From Pseudomonas sp. KUIN-1 (lineage in GTDB: Bacteria > Pseudomonadota > Gammaproteobacteria > Pseudomonadales > Pseudomonadaceae): a stretch of DNA of 64,000 bases. The position numbers were made by a program, and so were the translations under genes. The stretch's first letter is position 1, and the number at the start of each line of letters is the position of its first letter. Positions 8,805-17,458 of the stretch are shown here, in pieces. Where the stretch lies: contig NZ_AP020337.1 of assembly GCF_009176725.1 (NCBI RefSeq), positions 4,719,501 through 4,783,500 of the forward strand, in the 5' to 3' direction. A model generated the notes under the pieces. The model saw only the letters and a program-made list of their open reading frames with translations, was not told where the DNA came from and searched no databases.

Positions 8805-9477
8805 CCCGGCCCTCGGCCAAGCGATAGCCCACGCCATGCACGGTCTGCAACAGCGGTTTGCCAAACGGTTTGTCGATCACCTGACGCAACTGGTGCACAT
8901 GGCTACGCAGGCTGTCGCTGTCCGGGCAGTCATCGCCCCACAGCGCTTCTTCGAGAATCTCGCGACGCAGCACATGCGGGCTTTTCTGCATCAGGACGGC
9001 GAGCAGCTTGAGCCCGACCGGGTTGAGCTTGAGCATGCGCCCCTCACGCGTCACTTCAAGGGTGTCGAGGTCATAGACCAGATCGGCCACCTGCAAGGTA
9101 CGCCGCCCGCCGCCCTGGGCACGACGCAATACCGCTTCGATCCGCGCGGCCAGTTCAGACAGGGCAAACGGCTTGAGCAGGTAGTCGTCAGCACCGGAGC
9201 GGAAACCCTGCAGACGGTCGTCCAGCTGATCGCGGGCGGTCAGCATGATGACCGGCGTATCACGCCGGGCATCTTCGCGCAGACGCTTGCACAAGGTGTA
9301 GCCGTCGATACCGGGCAGCATGATGTCGAGGACGATCAGGTCGTAGTGCTCGGTGGCTGCCAGATGCAGTCCTGAGAGGCCATCCTGGGCGCAATCGACG
9401 GTATAGCCTTTCATGCCCAGGTAATCGGCCATGTTCGCCAGGATGTCGCGGTTGTCTTCAACCAGAAGAATTCGCAT
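8794..9477 (-). CDS. colR: Response regulator ColR
   Basis: 227 residues, OmpR/PhoB type. Receiver domain with acidic pair VEDN at residues 6-9, phospho-acceptor Asp in LIVLDIMLPG (about residue 51) and conserved Lys in DDYLLKPF; the winged-helix DNA-binding domain ends with HTVHGVGYRLAE-like sequence (here QTVHGVGYRLAE). It controls envelope genes including the flanking methyltransferase-kinase operon and, by inference, the PAP2 gene. The sequence and adjacency to colS are diagnostic. It is the promoter-proximal gene of colRS, with the 177-bp gap to the PAP2 gene upstream. Confidence 0.95.
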   Translation of the reverse strand: MRILLVEDNRDILANMADYLGMKGYTVDCAQDGLSGLHLAATEHYDLIVLDIMLPGIDGYTLCKRLREDARRDTPVIMLTARDQLDDRLQGFRSGADDYLLKPFALSELAARIEAVLRRAQGGGRRTLQVADLVYDLDTLEVTREGRMLKLNPVGLKLLAVLMQKSPHVLRREILEEALWGDDCPDSDSLRSHVHQLRQVIDKPFGKPLLQTVHGVGYRLAEGRDGV

Positions 9478-9551
9478 AAAGCACTCTCATATGCAGTTTG
9501 GGCTGGCGCAGCTTAAGACGAAGTGGGCGTGAGGGCCAGCGCCGAAATGGC

Positions 9552-9567
9552 ATGACGTTTTTTTCAC
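9552..9567 (+). promoter_or_regulatory. Predicted ColR-binding site upstream of the PAP2 gene
   Basis: The plus strand reads ATGACGTTTTTTTCAC, again one mismatch (first base) to the recalled ColR consensus YYNASNNYTTTTTCAC. It lies 88 bp upstream of the PAP2 ATG and 75 bp upstream of the divergent colR start, so it could serve either gene. Confidence 0.6.
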
Positions 9568-9654
9568 CTATGATTCATAAGGCTCATGACACACTTTGAG
9601 ACGAACCGTCGCACACAATAATCGCGGCATGCCCTTCAAAGATCTGGATTCGAT

Positions 9655-10395
9655 ATGTCGAAAACCGTCGCCCCACCCTGCTCCCGTTCGATCAACCCGT
9701 GGATTTACCTGGGTATTCCTGTCGCCGTGGCGCTGATCCTCATGCTGCTTGAACTGACTTCGCTGGACATGGACATCGCCAAACTGGCCTTCGATCCGGT
9801 CAGCGGACAGTTCATCGGCAGGCACAGTTATTTTCTCGAAGACGTTCTCCACGACCGCGCCAAACAACTGGTCATGGTATTCGGCGCGGTGGCCACGATC
9901 GGCTTTGCGGCATCCTTCAAGGTAGAACGCCTGATCCCGTGGCGCAGAGAGTTGGGTTGCCTGGTGCTGTCCATGGCGCTTTCAACTGCCTTCGTTACCC
10001 CGGTGAAAGTGGTGACGTCAGTGCAATGCCCCTGGAGCCTGAAGGAATTCGGTGGTCAGGAAACCTACAGCGAACTGCTTAGCCCACGCCCTGCGACCGA
10101 TAAACCGGGACGCTGCTGGCCGGGCGGGCATGCGGCGACCGGCTTTACCCTGTTCGCACTGTTCTTCGCCCTTCGCGACCGCCGTCCACGGATGGCGAAA
10201 ACGGGCCTGGCTCTGGCGTTTGGCCTGGGAACGGTTTTCTCTGTCGGGCGGATGCTGCAAGGTGCGCACTTCTTTTCCCATAACATCTGGACGGCGGTGT
10301 TCTGCTGGCTGATCTGTCTGGGGGTTTATTATTTCGTGCTTTACCGCCCCGAACCCAAAGGTCTCGAGAACAGCAAGGTACAACCGACGCATTGA
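9655..10395 (+). CDS. PAP2-superfamily membrane phosphatase
   Basis: 246 residues with about five to six membrane spans. PAP2 catalytic motifs are seen as CWPGGHAATGF (about residues 151-161, the PSGH element with Gly replacing Ser) and GRMLQGAHFFSHNIW (about 199-213, the SRxxxxxHxxxD-like element ending in N rather than D). The family dephosphorylates lipid phosphates such as lipid A or undecaprenyl/phosphatidyl phosphates at the periplasmic face. The link to ColR, an outer-membrane regulator, favours a lipid A or phospholipid role. It converges on groEL and ends 27 bp before a shared terminator. Confidence 0.85.
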   Translation: MSKTVAPPCSRSINPWIYLGIPVAVALILMLLELTSLDMDIAKLAFDPVSGQFIGRHSYFLEDVLHDRAKQLVMVFGAVATIGFAASFKVERLIPWRRELGCLVLSMALSTAFVTPVKVVTSVQCPWSLKEFGGQETYSELLSPRPATDKPGRCWPGGHAATGFTLFALFFALRDRRPRMAKTGLALAFGLGTVFSVGRMLQGAHFFSHNIWTAVFCWLICLGVYYFVLYRPEPKGLENSKVQPTH

Positions 10396-10416
10396 TTGAT
10401 CCGGCACACAAAGACC

Positions 10417-10446
10417 ATAAAAAACCCCGCACAAGGCGGGGTTCTT
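10417..10446. terminator. Bidirectional terminator between the PAP2 gene and groEL
   Basis: An 8-bp GC-rich stem (10423-10430 with 10436-10443) with a 5-base loop is flanked by an A run on one side and a T-rich tract on the other, so it can stop transcription from both converging genes. Confidence 0.88.
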
Positions 10447-10476
10447 TATGGGTGTAACGCTGGTGGTAAAGCTGGC

Positions 10477-12120
10477 TTACATCATGCCGCCCATACCACC
10501 CATGCCGCCCATGTCCGGCATGCCGCCGCCTGCTGGCTTGTCTTCAGGCACGTCAGCGATCATCGCCTCGGTGGTGATCATCAAGCTGGCGATGGAGGAC
10601 GCCGCCTGCAGAGCAGAGCGAGTCACTTTGGCCGGGTCAAGGATACCCATTTCGATCATGTCGCCGTATTCGCCGGAAGCAGCGTTGTAACCGTAGTTAC
10701 CCGAACCCTGCTTGACCTTGTCGACAACAACGCTTGGCTCGTCACCGGAGTTGGCAACGATCTGGCGCAGAGGCGCTTCGACTGCACGACGCAGCAGAGC
10801 GATACCGACGTCCTGATCAGCGTTGTCGCCTTTCAGACCTTCGATAGCCTGCAGCGAGCGAACCAGTGCCACGCCACCGCCAGGTACCACGCCTTCTTCA
10901 ACGGCTGCGCGGGTTGCGTGCAGGGCGTCTTCAACGCGGGCTTTCTTCTCTTTCATCTCGACTTCGGAACCGGCACCGACCTTGATCACTGCAACGCCGC
11001 CAGACAGCTTGGCCAGACGCTCTTGCAATTTTTCCTTGTCGTAGTCCGAGCTGGTGTCGCCGATTTGCTGACGGATCTGGGAGATACGCGAGTCGATATC
11101 GGTTTTCACGCCTGCACCATCGATGATGGTGGTGTTTTCCTTGTTCAGGATAACGCGCTTGGCATTACCCAGGTGTTCCAGGGTAGTGGTTTCCAGGCTC
11201 AGGCCGATCTCTTCGGAGATAACGGTACCGCCAGTCAGAACAGCGATGTCCTGCAGCATGGCCTTGCGACGATCACCGAAACCTGGAGCCTTGACGGCAG
11301 CAACTTTCACGATACCGCGCATGTTGTTGACCACCAGAGTCGCCAGCGCTTCGCCTTCAACGTCTTCGGCAACGATCAGCAGAGGACGGCCAGCCTTGGC
11401 GACTGCTTCCAGAACCGGCAGCATTTCGCGAATGTTGGAGATCTTCTTGTCGACCAGCAACAGCAGCGGGCTGTCCAGCTCGGCAACCATGGTGTCCGGC
11501 TTGTTGATGAAGTAAGGGGACAGGTAACCACGGTCAAACTGCATGCCTTCTACAACAGACAGCTCGTTTTCCAGGCCCGAACCTTCTTCAACGGTGATAA
11601 CGCCGTCTTTGGTCACTTTTTCCATGGCTTCGGCAATGATGTCGCCGATGGAGTGATCAGAGTTGGCCGAGATGGTGCCGACCTGGGCGATTGCCTTGGT
11701 GTCGGTGCATGGCTTGGACAGCTTTTTCAGCTCGGCAACAATGGCGATGGTCGCCTTGTCGATGCCGCGCTTGAGGTCCATCGGGTTCATGCCGGCAGCG
11801 ACAGCCTTCAGGCCTTCGTTGACGATGGCCTGAGCCAGAACGGTAGCGGTAGTGGTACCGTCGCCTGCATCATCGTTGGCACGGGAAGCAACGTCTTTGA
11901 CCAGCTGCGCGCCCATGTTTTCGAAACGGTCTTTAAGCTCGATTTCCTTGGCAACCGAAACACCGTCTTTGGTGATCAGCGGAGCGCCAAAGCTTTTCTC
12001 GATGATAACGTTGCGGCCTTTAGGGCCCAGGGTCGCTTTAACTGCGTCAGCCAGGACGTTTACACCGGCGAGCATTTTTTTGCGGCCAGAATCGCCGAAT
12101 TTAACTTCTTTAGCAGCCAT
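10477..12120 (-). CDS. groL: Chaperonin GroEL
   Basis: 547 residues, standard length for the 60-kDa chaperonin. The N-terminus MAAKEVKFGDSGRKKM, the ATP-binding segment GDGTTTATVLA (about residues 86-96) and the glycine-methionine tail ending GGMGGMGGMM are all present. Fourteen subunits form the double ring that folds cytosolic proteins with GroES. It is the second gene of the groES-groEL operon, 49 bp after groES. The start was set at the MAAK ATG rather than an upstream in-frame codon, matching the family. Confidence 0.98.
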   Translation of the reverse strand: MAAKEVKFGDSGRKKMLAGVNVLADAVKATLGPKGRNVIIEKSFGAPLITKDGVSVAKEIELKDRFENMGAQLVKDVASRANDDAGDGTTTATVLAQAIVNEGLKAVAAGMNPMDLKRGIDKATIAIVAELKKLSKPCTDTKAIAQVGTISANSDHSIGDIIAEAMEKVTKDGVITVEEGSGLENELSVVEGMQFDRGYLSPYFINKPDTMVAELDSPLLLLVDKKISNIREMLPVLEAVAKAGRPLLIVAEDVEGEALATLVVNNMRGIVKVAAVKAPGFGDRRKAMLQDIAVLTGGTVISEEIGLSLETTTLEHLGNAKRVILNKENTTIIDGAGVKTDIDSRISQIRQQIGDTSSDYDKEKLQERLAKLSGGVAVIKVGAGSEVEMKEKKARVEDALHATRAAVEEGVVPGGGVALVRSLQAIEGLKGDNADQDVGIALLRRAVEAPLRQIVANSGDEPSVVVDKVKQGSGNYGYNAASGEYGDMIEMGILDPAKVTRSALQAASSIASLMITTEAMIADVPEDKPAGGGMPDMGGMGGMGGMM

Positions 12121-12169
12121 GATCATTATTCCTTGAATACTTAGTAGTAACGGAAGTCAGCGGGAGCAC

Positions 12170-12463
12170 TCAGCCTTCGACGACAGCAAGAATCTCGTTC
12201 TCGCTCATCACCAGCAGGTCTTCGCCGTCTACTTTCACTGTGTTGCTGCCGGAATAAGGGCCGAACACAACCTTGTCACCCACTTTCACAGCCAGCGCAC
12301 GTACTTCGCCGTTGTCCAGCACGCGGCCGGTACCCACAGCAACGATCTCGCCGCGGTTAGGCTTTTCAGCAGCCGAACCTGGCAGAACGATACCGCCGGC
12401 AGTTTTCGTTTCTTCTTCACTGCGACGGATGACGACGCGGTCATGCAGAGGACGAAGCTTCAT
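12170..12463 (-). CDS. groS: Co-chaperonin GroES
   Basis: 97 residues, MKLRPLHDRVVIRRSEEE start and mobile loop KTAGGIVLPGSAAEKP. It forms the heptameric lid of the GroEL ring. Ribosome site AGGAG lies 8 bases before the ATG at 12463. It is the first gene of the operon; a sigma-32-like promoter lies about 140 bp upstream and the long leader contains three hairpins. Confidence 0.98.
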   Translation of the reverse strand: MKLRPLHDRVVIRRSEEETKTAGGIVLPGSAAEKPNRGEIVAVGTGRVLDNGEVRALAVKVGDKVVFGPYSGSNTVKVDGEDLLVMSENEILAVVEG

Positions 12464-12495
12464 TGTCGATCTCCTGATTATGTTTGTTTGATCGT

Positions 12496-12585
12496 CCGGT
12501 GAGTGCACCGGCCGGTTTAAATCCGGACTTGCCGGTTACGGTTCGACGCGCGAACCGCAGAATACGGTCTGGCCTTCAGGCCAGA
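12496..12585 (-). other. Structured 5' leader of groES: three hairpins
   Basis: Between the predicted heat-shock promoter and groES there are three consecutive inverted repeats: 12568-12585 (8-bp stem, 2-base loop), 12540-12556 (6-bp stem, 5-base loop) and 12496-12511 (6-bp stem, 4-base loop). None of them covers the groES ribosome site itself. Function is unknown; mRNA stability is possible. Confidence 0.5.
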
Positions 12586-12603
12586 AACCTTGCGGTGACC
12601 CAT

Positions 12604-12631
12604 ACATAAGGGCGAGCAAAGTGATTACAAG
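12604..12631 (-). promoter_or_regulatory. Predicted sigma-32 heat-shock promoter of groESL
   Basis: On the minus strand CTTGTAA (12625-12631) is followed after 12 bases by CCCTTATGTA, close to the RpoH pattern CTTGAAA / CCCCATNT. No CIRCE inverted repeat was seen, as expected for pseudomonads. Confidence 0.6.
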
Positions 12632-12718
12632 TCTTGGATAGAAATTTTTTACACCCGAACCGGCTGGTCAAAACGAACGCGGCACCCTGAGGTGCCGCGC
12701 TGCCGGGGGGTGTGGAGA

Positions 12719-13213
12719 TTACTTGTCGCGATGCTCGAACTCGCCTTCGATGACGTCGGGCTCGCGGGTAGGCTGGTGAATTGCAGTTGGGCGATGACTC
12801 GACGCACCGTGATTGGCAGGTGTCTGCAAATCATCGGCGAAGGCCCGCTGACGCATGGCCTGATCTTCGGCGCGCTGGCGGACCTTGTTGATCAGCAGAC
12901 GACGGGTGATCGGCAGCAGGCAGATGACACCCAGAATGTCGCTGATGAAACCGGGCAACAGCAGCAGCCCGCCGCCCACGGCAACCATCAGGCCTTCGAG
13001 CATTTCCTGCGCAGGCAGCTCGCCACGCGCCAGGCTTTCGCGTGCACGCAGCGCCGTCGCAAACCCGGCTACGCGCATCACGAACAAGCCGAGCATCGAC
13101 GTCGCGACGACCAGCAGAAAGGTCCAGAGAAAGCCGATGGACATCCCGACACGAACCAGCAGAAACAGCTCAAGTACCGGGAATAATAGAAACAGCAGCA
13201 AAAAAACACGCAT
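12719..13213 (-). CDS. fxsA: FxsA family membrane protein
   Basis: 164 residues. Hydrophobic segments at about residues 1-17, 25-48 and 75-100 match FxsA (suppressor of F exclusion of phage T7), with the family pattern LFPVLELFLLVRVG near the N-terminus and GGGLLLLPGFISDILGVICLLP in the middle. The C-terminal 60 residues are polar and charged, cytoplasmic, and vary among species. The ATG at 13213 was chosen; a TTG one codon earlier is also possible. Cellular role is poorly defined. It sits upstream of groES on the same strand, as in other pseudomonads. Confidence 0.9.
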   Translation of the reverse strand: MRVFLLLFLLFPVLELFLLVRVGMSIGFLWTFLLVVATSMLGLFVMRVAGFATALRARESLARGELPAQEMLEGLMVAVGGGLLLLPGFISDILGVICLLPITRRLLINKVRQRAEDQAMRQRAFADDLQTPANHGASSHRPTAIHQPTREPDVIEGEFEHRDK

Positions 13214-13490
13214 CAAATGAGTTCCTCAAGGGAAGAATGCCTTCCGAGTAGACCGTATGTGATGTCAGAAGGTCGTTAATTCAAGCTCCCTGCACCTGGC
13301 TTGCCGCTAAATTATGCGCACAAGTGAGCTGAACCAGGCCTTCACAAACGTGTATCGGTGTATTTCAGGGCTCGCGGCAGACCCGAGACGAACGCGCAAA
13401 AACAGCCTATAACGTGCTCTGGCTATGGCATAAGCACTCGCAACCCGCCAGTGATGCCATGGAAACGATCAACTGTGATTGGGCACGCAT

Positions 13491-14249
13491 ATGGAATTGA
13501 AAGACAAGCTGATAATCATCACCGGCGGCTGCCAGGGGCTGGGCAGAGCCATGGCCGAATACCTGGCCGGCAAAGGCGCCAACCTGGCGCTGCTGGACCT
13601 CAATCAGGAGAAACTCGATCAGGCTGTAGCCGCCTGTGAGGCACTCGGGGTCAAGGCTCGCGCCTATCTGTGCAATGTCGCCAACGAAGATCAGGTCGTC
13701 GATACGGTCAGCAAGGTCGCCGAGGATTTCGGCGCCATTCATGGCCTGGTCAACAACGCTGGCATTCTGCGTGACGGCCTGCTGGTCAAGGTCAAGGATG
13801 GCGAGATGACCAAACTGAGCCTCGCGCAATGGCAGGCGGTGATTGACGTCAATCTGACCGGCGTCTTCCTCTGCACCCGCGAAGTGGCGGCGAAAATGAT
13901 CGAGCAGAAGAGTCAGGGCGCGATCATCAATATCTCGTCGATTTCACGTGCAGGGAATATCGGACAGACCAACTACTCGGCAGCCAAGGCCGGTGTGGCG
14001 GCTGCGACGGTTACCTGGGCAAGGGAACTCGCCCGCTACGGCATCCGTGTGGCAGGCGTGGCGCCGGGGTTCATTGAAACCGAAATGACCGGCAGCATGC
14101 GCCCCGAAGCCCTCGAGAAGATGACCTCGGCGATCCCGCTCAAGCGCATGGGCAGGCCGGACGAGATTGCACACTCGGTGGCTTATATTCTGGAAAACGA
14201 TTATTTCAGCGGACGCATCCTGGAGCTGGATGGCGCGATGCGGATCTAG
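13491..14249 (+). CDS. Short-chain dehydrogenase/reductase (FabG-like)
   Basis: 252 residues. Rossmann motif TGGCQGLGRAMA (about residues 11-22), NNAG at about residues 87-90, catalytic Ser in ISSISRAG and YxxxK in YSAAKAG are all present, and the C-terminus FSGRILELDGAMRI resembles 3-oxoacyl-ACP reductases. It is likely NADP(H)-dependent; the true substrate is unknown and a second FabG outside the fatty-acid cluster is the usual annotation. ATG at 13491 gives the family-typical start MELKDK. A terminator shared with the next, converging gene follows. Confidence 0.9.
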   Translation: MELKDKLIIITGGCQGLGRAMAEYLAGKGANLALLDLNQEKLDQAVAACEALGVKARAYLCNVANEDQVVDTVSKVAEDFGAIHGLVNNAGILRDGLLVKVKDGEMTKLSLAQWQAVIDVNLTGVFLCTREVAAKMIEQKSQGAIINISSISRAGNIGQTNYSAAKAGVAAATVTWARELARYGIRVAGVAPGFIETEMTGSMRPEALEKMTSAIPLKRMGRPDEIAHSVAYILENDYFSGRILELDGAMRI

Positions 14250-14264
14250 TCAGCCCGTAAAAGC

Positions 14265-14297
14265 AGCAGGCGACGCACAGGGTGTGCGTCGCCTGCT
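14265..14297. terminator. Bidirectional terminator between the reductase and the DUF481 gene
   Basis: A 14-bp perfect stem (14265-14278 with 14284-14297) and 5-base loop lie between the two converging stop codons. Confidence 0.85.
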
Positions 14298-14303
14298 CTT
14301 CGC

Positions 14304-15311
14304 TTACCAGCTTACGCCGAAGCCAGCGGTGTAGCGTGTCTTGTCGACATCGCCATTGCTCGAACCACTGATGACGTTCTTCTCGGCTTTCAGGTTAAGC
14401 GACGCCCAGTCGGTCACCTTGTAGCGCAGCCCCGCTTCGACATCCAGCGAGTAGTCGGCGACGGAGCTCAGCGGCTTGCCCAGCTCGCCGTTGGTGAAGA
14501 ATTCGACCTTCTTGCCGATCAGGTAGCGGTTGTAATCCCAGGTGCCGGCAACGGAATAGAAGTTTTCCTTCTCGTCGTTGGAGAACTCGAAATCGGTACG
14601 GTTAAGCAGCGCACCGACCTTGAATGCACCCAGTTCGTCATCCCACAGCTGGTAACCCGGACCGGTACCGACTACGCGCTGACGAGACAGATCCTCGACC
14701 TTGTCGCGTTTGTAGCTGATGCGACCGTCCCAGAAGAATTTCTCGGTCAGGAAGCGGTCCAGCGAGTACTCGGCGCTCCAGTTGTCAGTGCCGACCACGT
14801 CGTCGGTGGTCTCGCGGTTGTAATCGCCCTTGGCGTTGTGACGCCAGTCGCCATGACGAGCCGAGGTCTTGAAGGCGACGTTGTAATCATTGGTATCGTT
14901 TTCGGCCTGCTGGAAATCCAGCGCCGCGTCGATGTTGCCTTTCCAGACAAGATCCGTGATAACCGGCTTGGGCTTGATGATCTGATGGATACTTGCCAGA
15001 TCGACGGTCTTGGGTGCATCGCCATTGGCCAGCACGACCTTGCCGTCATCCGCAGCCTGCAGCGAATTGGAGACCTCACCGCCATGCTCATCCTGCTTGA
15101 CCAGCAACGGCTGATCGCTTTTCAGGGTCTTGACCTGTTTCCAGTCCAGCGCGATGGCGCCACCGTATTCGGTCTGCAGCAGCAACTTGCCGCCGTCGAA
15201 CACCTTGATTGTGCCGGTCAGGCGGTCGCCATTCTTCAACCAGACGGTATCGGCAAGCAATGGAGTGGAAACAGCGGTGATTGCAAGGCACAACAGGGTT
15301 CTGGACAACAT
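14304..15311 (-). CDS. DUF481 family outer-membrane-type protein
   Basis: 335 residues. A signal peptide (residues 1-20, cleavage after LLA) is followed by an SH3-like segment DTVWLKNGDRLTGTIKVFDGGKLLLQTEYGG and then by amphipathic beta-strand repeats ending in W (YTAGFGVSW), typical of a small outer-membrane barrel of the YdiY/DUF481 family. Function is unknown; salt or acid induction has been noted for E. coli YdiY. It is transcribed alone, divergent from the alkyltransferase-like gene, from a 157-bp intergenic region. Confidence 0.85.
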   Translation of the reverse strand: MLSRTLLCLAITAVSTPLLADTVWLKNGDRLTGTIKVFDGGKLLLQTEYGGAIALDWKQVKTLKSDQPLLVKQDEHGGEVSNSLQAADDGKVVLANGDAPKTVDLASIHQIIKPKPVITDLVWKGNIDAALDFQQAENDTNDYNVAFKTSARHGDWRHNAKGDYNRETTDDVVGTDNWSAEYSLDRFLTEKFFWDGRISYKRDKVEDLSRQRVVGTGPGYQLWDDELGAFKVGALLNRTDFEFSNDEKENFYSVAGTWDYNRYLIGKKVEFFTNGELGKPLSSVADYSLDVEAGLRYKVTDWASLNLKAEKNVISGSSNGDVDKTRYTAGFGVSW

Positions 15312-15468
15312 AAGCGATAACTAGGCTCTGTAAGGCGGGAATCGGGCATTTTCCTGCGGGGAGGTGTCGGGGCGATCCATGTACCACCAAGCACGGTGGT
15401 AACAGACAGCCCGGACCATCGAAAGTTCAGCGAACGACAATCAATAGCGTTTTATACAGGATTATCGC

Positions 15469-15825
15469 GTGACAGATCCGGACTTAACATTACCTTACCC
15501 AGCGGGACAATCGCCAAACGAGGCGCGACGCACCGCCCTTTACCTGACGATGGCGCAGATACCCGAAGGCAAAGTGGTCGCCTACGGGCAACTTGCCGAA
15601 CTAGCAGGCCTGGGCCGAGCGGCACGCTGGGTGGGGCGTACCTTGAGCCAGTTGCCGGACGGTTCTTCCCTGCCGTGGCACCGGGTTCTGGGGGCTGGCG
15701 GTCGGCTCAGTCTGCCGCCTGGCAGCGTTTCCGGCGACGAACAACGGGCACGTTTACGCGCCGAGGGCGTTACCATTGTGAATAATCGGGTTGATATGCA
15801 GCGCCATGGCTGGCGTCCCCTATAG
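15469..15825 (+). CDS. Alkyltransferase-like protein (ATL) without the catalytic cysteine
   Basis: 118 residues. The fold is that of the C-terminal DNA-binding domain of O6-alkylguanine DNA alkyltransferase: GKVVAYGQLAELAGLGRAARWVG (helix-turn-helix region) and PWHRVLGAGGRL. In the active alkyltransferase the last motif is PCHR; here Trp replaces Cys (PWHR), the hallmark of ATL proteins, which bind alkylated bases and recruit nucleotide excision repair without removing the alkyl group. The start is a GTG with AGGA 7 bases upstream. Confidence 0.93.
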   Translation: MTDPDLTLPYPAGQSPNEARRTALYLTMAQIPEGKVVAYGQLAELAGLGRAARWVGRTLSQLPDGSSLPWHRVLGAGGRLSLPPGSVSGDEQRARLRAEGVTIVNNRVDMQRHGWRPL

Positions 15826-15879
15826 CACAGCGGTTAGAGTGCGCCCTTTGTTTTCGTAACCTGAGGCAGATTCCAGCCC

Positions 15880-17430
15880 ATGCCCCGTAAAACCTGGCGC
15901 GCCGCGCTCGCCGCATATGCCAGCCCGTCGACATTAGTGTTACTGCTGCTCGGATTCGCTGCGGGCATGCCTTATATGCTGGTCTTTTCGACATTATCCG
16001 TGTGGTTGCGCGAAGCCGGTGTCGCGCGCGAGACCATCGGCTATGCGAGCCTGATCGGCCTTGCCTACGCCTTTAAATGGGTCTGGTCGCCATTGCTCGA
16101 CCAATGGCGTCTGCCCCTGCTCGGCAAGCTGGGACGTCGTCGCTCCTGGTTGGTGCTTGCACAGAGCCTGGTGATTCTGGGCCTGATCGGCATGGGCTTC
16201 TGCGACCCGCAAAAGCATCTCTCGTGGCTGATCGCGATTGCCGTGGTGGTCGCCTTCTCGTCCGCCACGCAAGACATCGCCATTGATGCCTATCGCCTGG
16301 AAATTGCCCAGGACACCCAACAGGCTGCCCTGGCCGCCAGCTACATGTCCGGTTACCGGGTGGCTGCACTGCTGGCGACTGCGGGTGCACTGTATTTCGC
16401 CGAGGGCTTCGGCTCTACAGGCTTTGCCTACAAGCATTCAGCGTGGACCGGCACCTATGTGCTGTTCGGACTGCTGATGCTGCCCGCGCTGGTCACCACA
16501 CTGATCATGCGCGAGCCGCCGGTGCCGCTGCGCACCCAGCTGTCGGCAGCGCGCTATGGCTTCACGCACCAGCTGGCCTCGGTGTTCGTGCTGATTGTGC
16601 TGCTGGTCTCCGTACCGGCGATGTTTACCCAGCTTTACAATACCGACTTCGCCAGTGTGCTGTTCAACGGCACCAGCTGGATGGACCTGTTGCTGGAAGA
16701 CCGGGCGTTTTTACGCGCGATTCTCTACACGCTCCTGACAATCGCCTGCCTGTCCTCGATGGGTCGTCGCGGACTGGCACCGGTTCTCACTCCGATCAAC
16801 GATTTCATCATGCGCTACCGCTGGCAGGCGCTGCTGTTGCTGGGCCTGATCGCGACCTACCGGATGTCGGACACGGTGATGGGCGTCATGGCCAACGTGT
16901 TCTACATCGACCAGGGCTTTACCAAGGACCAGATCGCCAGCGTCAGCAAAATCTTCGGCCTGATCATGACCTTGCTGGGGGCCGGTATCGGCGGACTGCT
17001 GATCGTGCGCTTCGGCATCATGCCGATCCTGTTCATCGGCGGACTGGCCTCGGCTTCGACCAATATCCTGTTCCTGTTGCTGGCGGACATGGGCCCGAAC
17101 GTGAAGATGCTGATCGTTACCATCTCGCTGGACAACCTCAGCTCCGGGCTGGCGACATCGGCGTTCGTCGCCTACCTGTCGAGCCTCACCAACCTGAAAT
17201 TCTCTGCCACGCAATACGCCTTGCTCAGCTCCATCATGCTGCTGCTACCGCGCCTGCTGGGCGGCTATTCCGGTGTGGTGGTGGAAAAGTACGGCTACCA
17301 CAACTTCTTCCTGATCACCGCGCTGCTGGGCATTCCGACGCTGGTGATGATCATCCTGCAATGGAACCGAGAGATACGCACGGCGAAGACCGAGCCGCCT
17401 CAAGAGGCTTCCGTTATCGACAAGCCCTGA
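15880..17430 (+). CDS. ampG: Muropeptide permease AmpG
   Basis: 516 residues with 12-14 hydrophobic segments, MFS superfamily. Diagnostic AmpG stretches are SPSTLVLLLLGFAAGMPYM at the N-terminus, YAFKWVWSPLLDQW, and SATQDIAIDAYRLE. The protein imports N-acetylglucosaminyl-anhydro-muropeptides released during cell-wall turnover, feeding recycling and, where AmpR is present, controlling beta-lactamase induction. It is followed by a small membrane protein gene and, in P. aeruginosa, normally by the mscS homologue; here the T6SS island separates them. Confidence 0.95.
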   Translation: MPRKTWRAALAAYASPSTLVLLLLGFAAGMPYMLVFSTLSVWLREAGVARETIGYASLIGLAYAFKWVWSPLLDQWRLPLLGKLGRRRSWLVLAQSLVILGLIGMGFCDPQKHLSWLIAIAVVVAFSSATQDIAIDAYRLEIAQDTQQAALAASYMSGYRVAALLATAGALYFAEGFGSTGFAYKHSAWTGTYVLFGLLMLPALVTTLIMREPPVPLRTQLSAARYGFTHQLASVFVLIVLLVSVPAMFTQLYNTDFASVLFNGTSWMDLLLEDRAFLRAILYTLLTIACLSSMGRRGLAPVLTPINDFIMRYRWQALLLLGLIATYRMSDTVMGVMANVFYIDQGFTKDQIASVSKIFGLIMTLLGAGIGGLLIVRFGIMPILFIGGLASASTNILFLLLADMGPNVKMLIVTISLDNLSSGLATSAFVAYLSSLTNLKFSATQYALLSSIMLLLPRLLGGYSGVVVEKYGYHNFFLITALLGIPTLVMIILQWNREIRTAKTEPPQEASVIDKP

Positions 17431-17458
17431 TCTCTGGCTACCTCATCAAGGAACAACA

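Noticed and set aside
10396..12144. 582-codon open frame opposite groEL
   Set aside because: Shadow of groEL codon usage; no family resemblance.
12540..12585. groES leader hairpins as a CIRCE element
   Set aside because: CIRCE has a 9-bp inverted repeat TTAGCACTC with 9-base gap; nothing like it is present.
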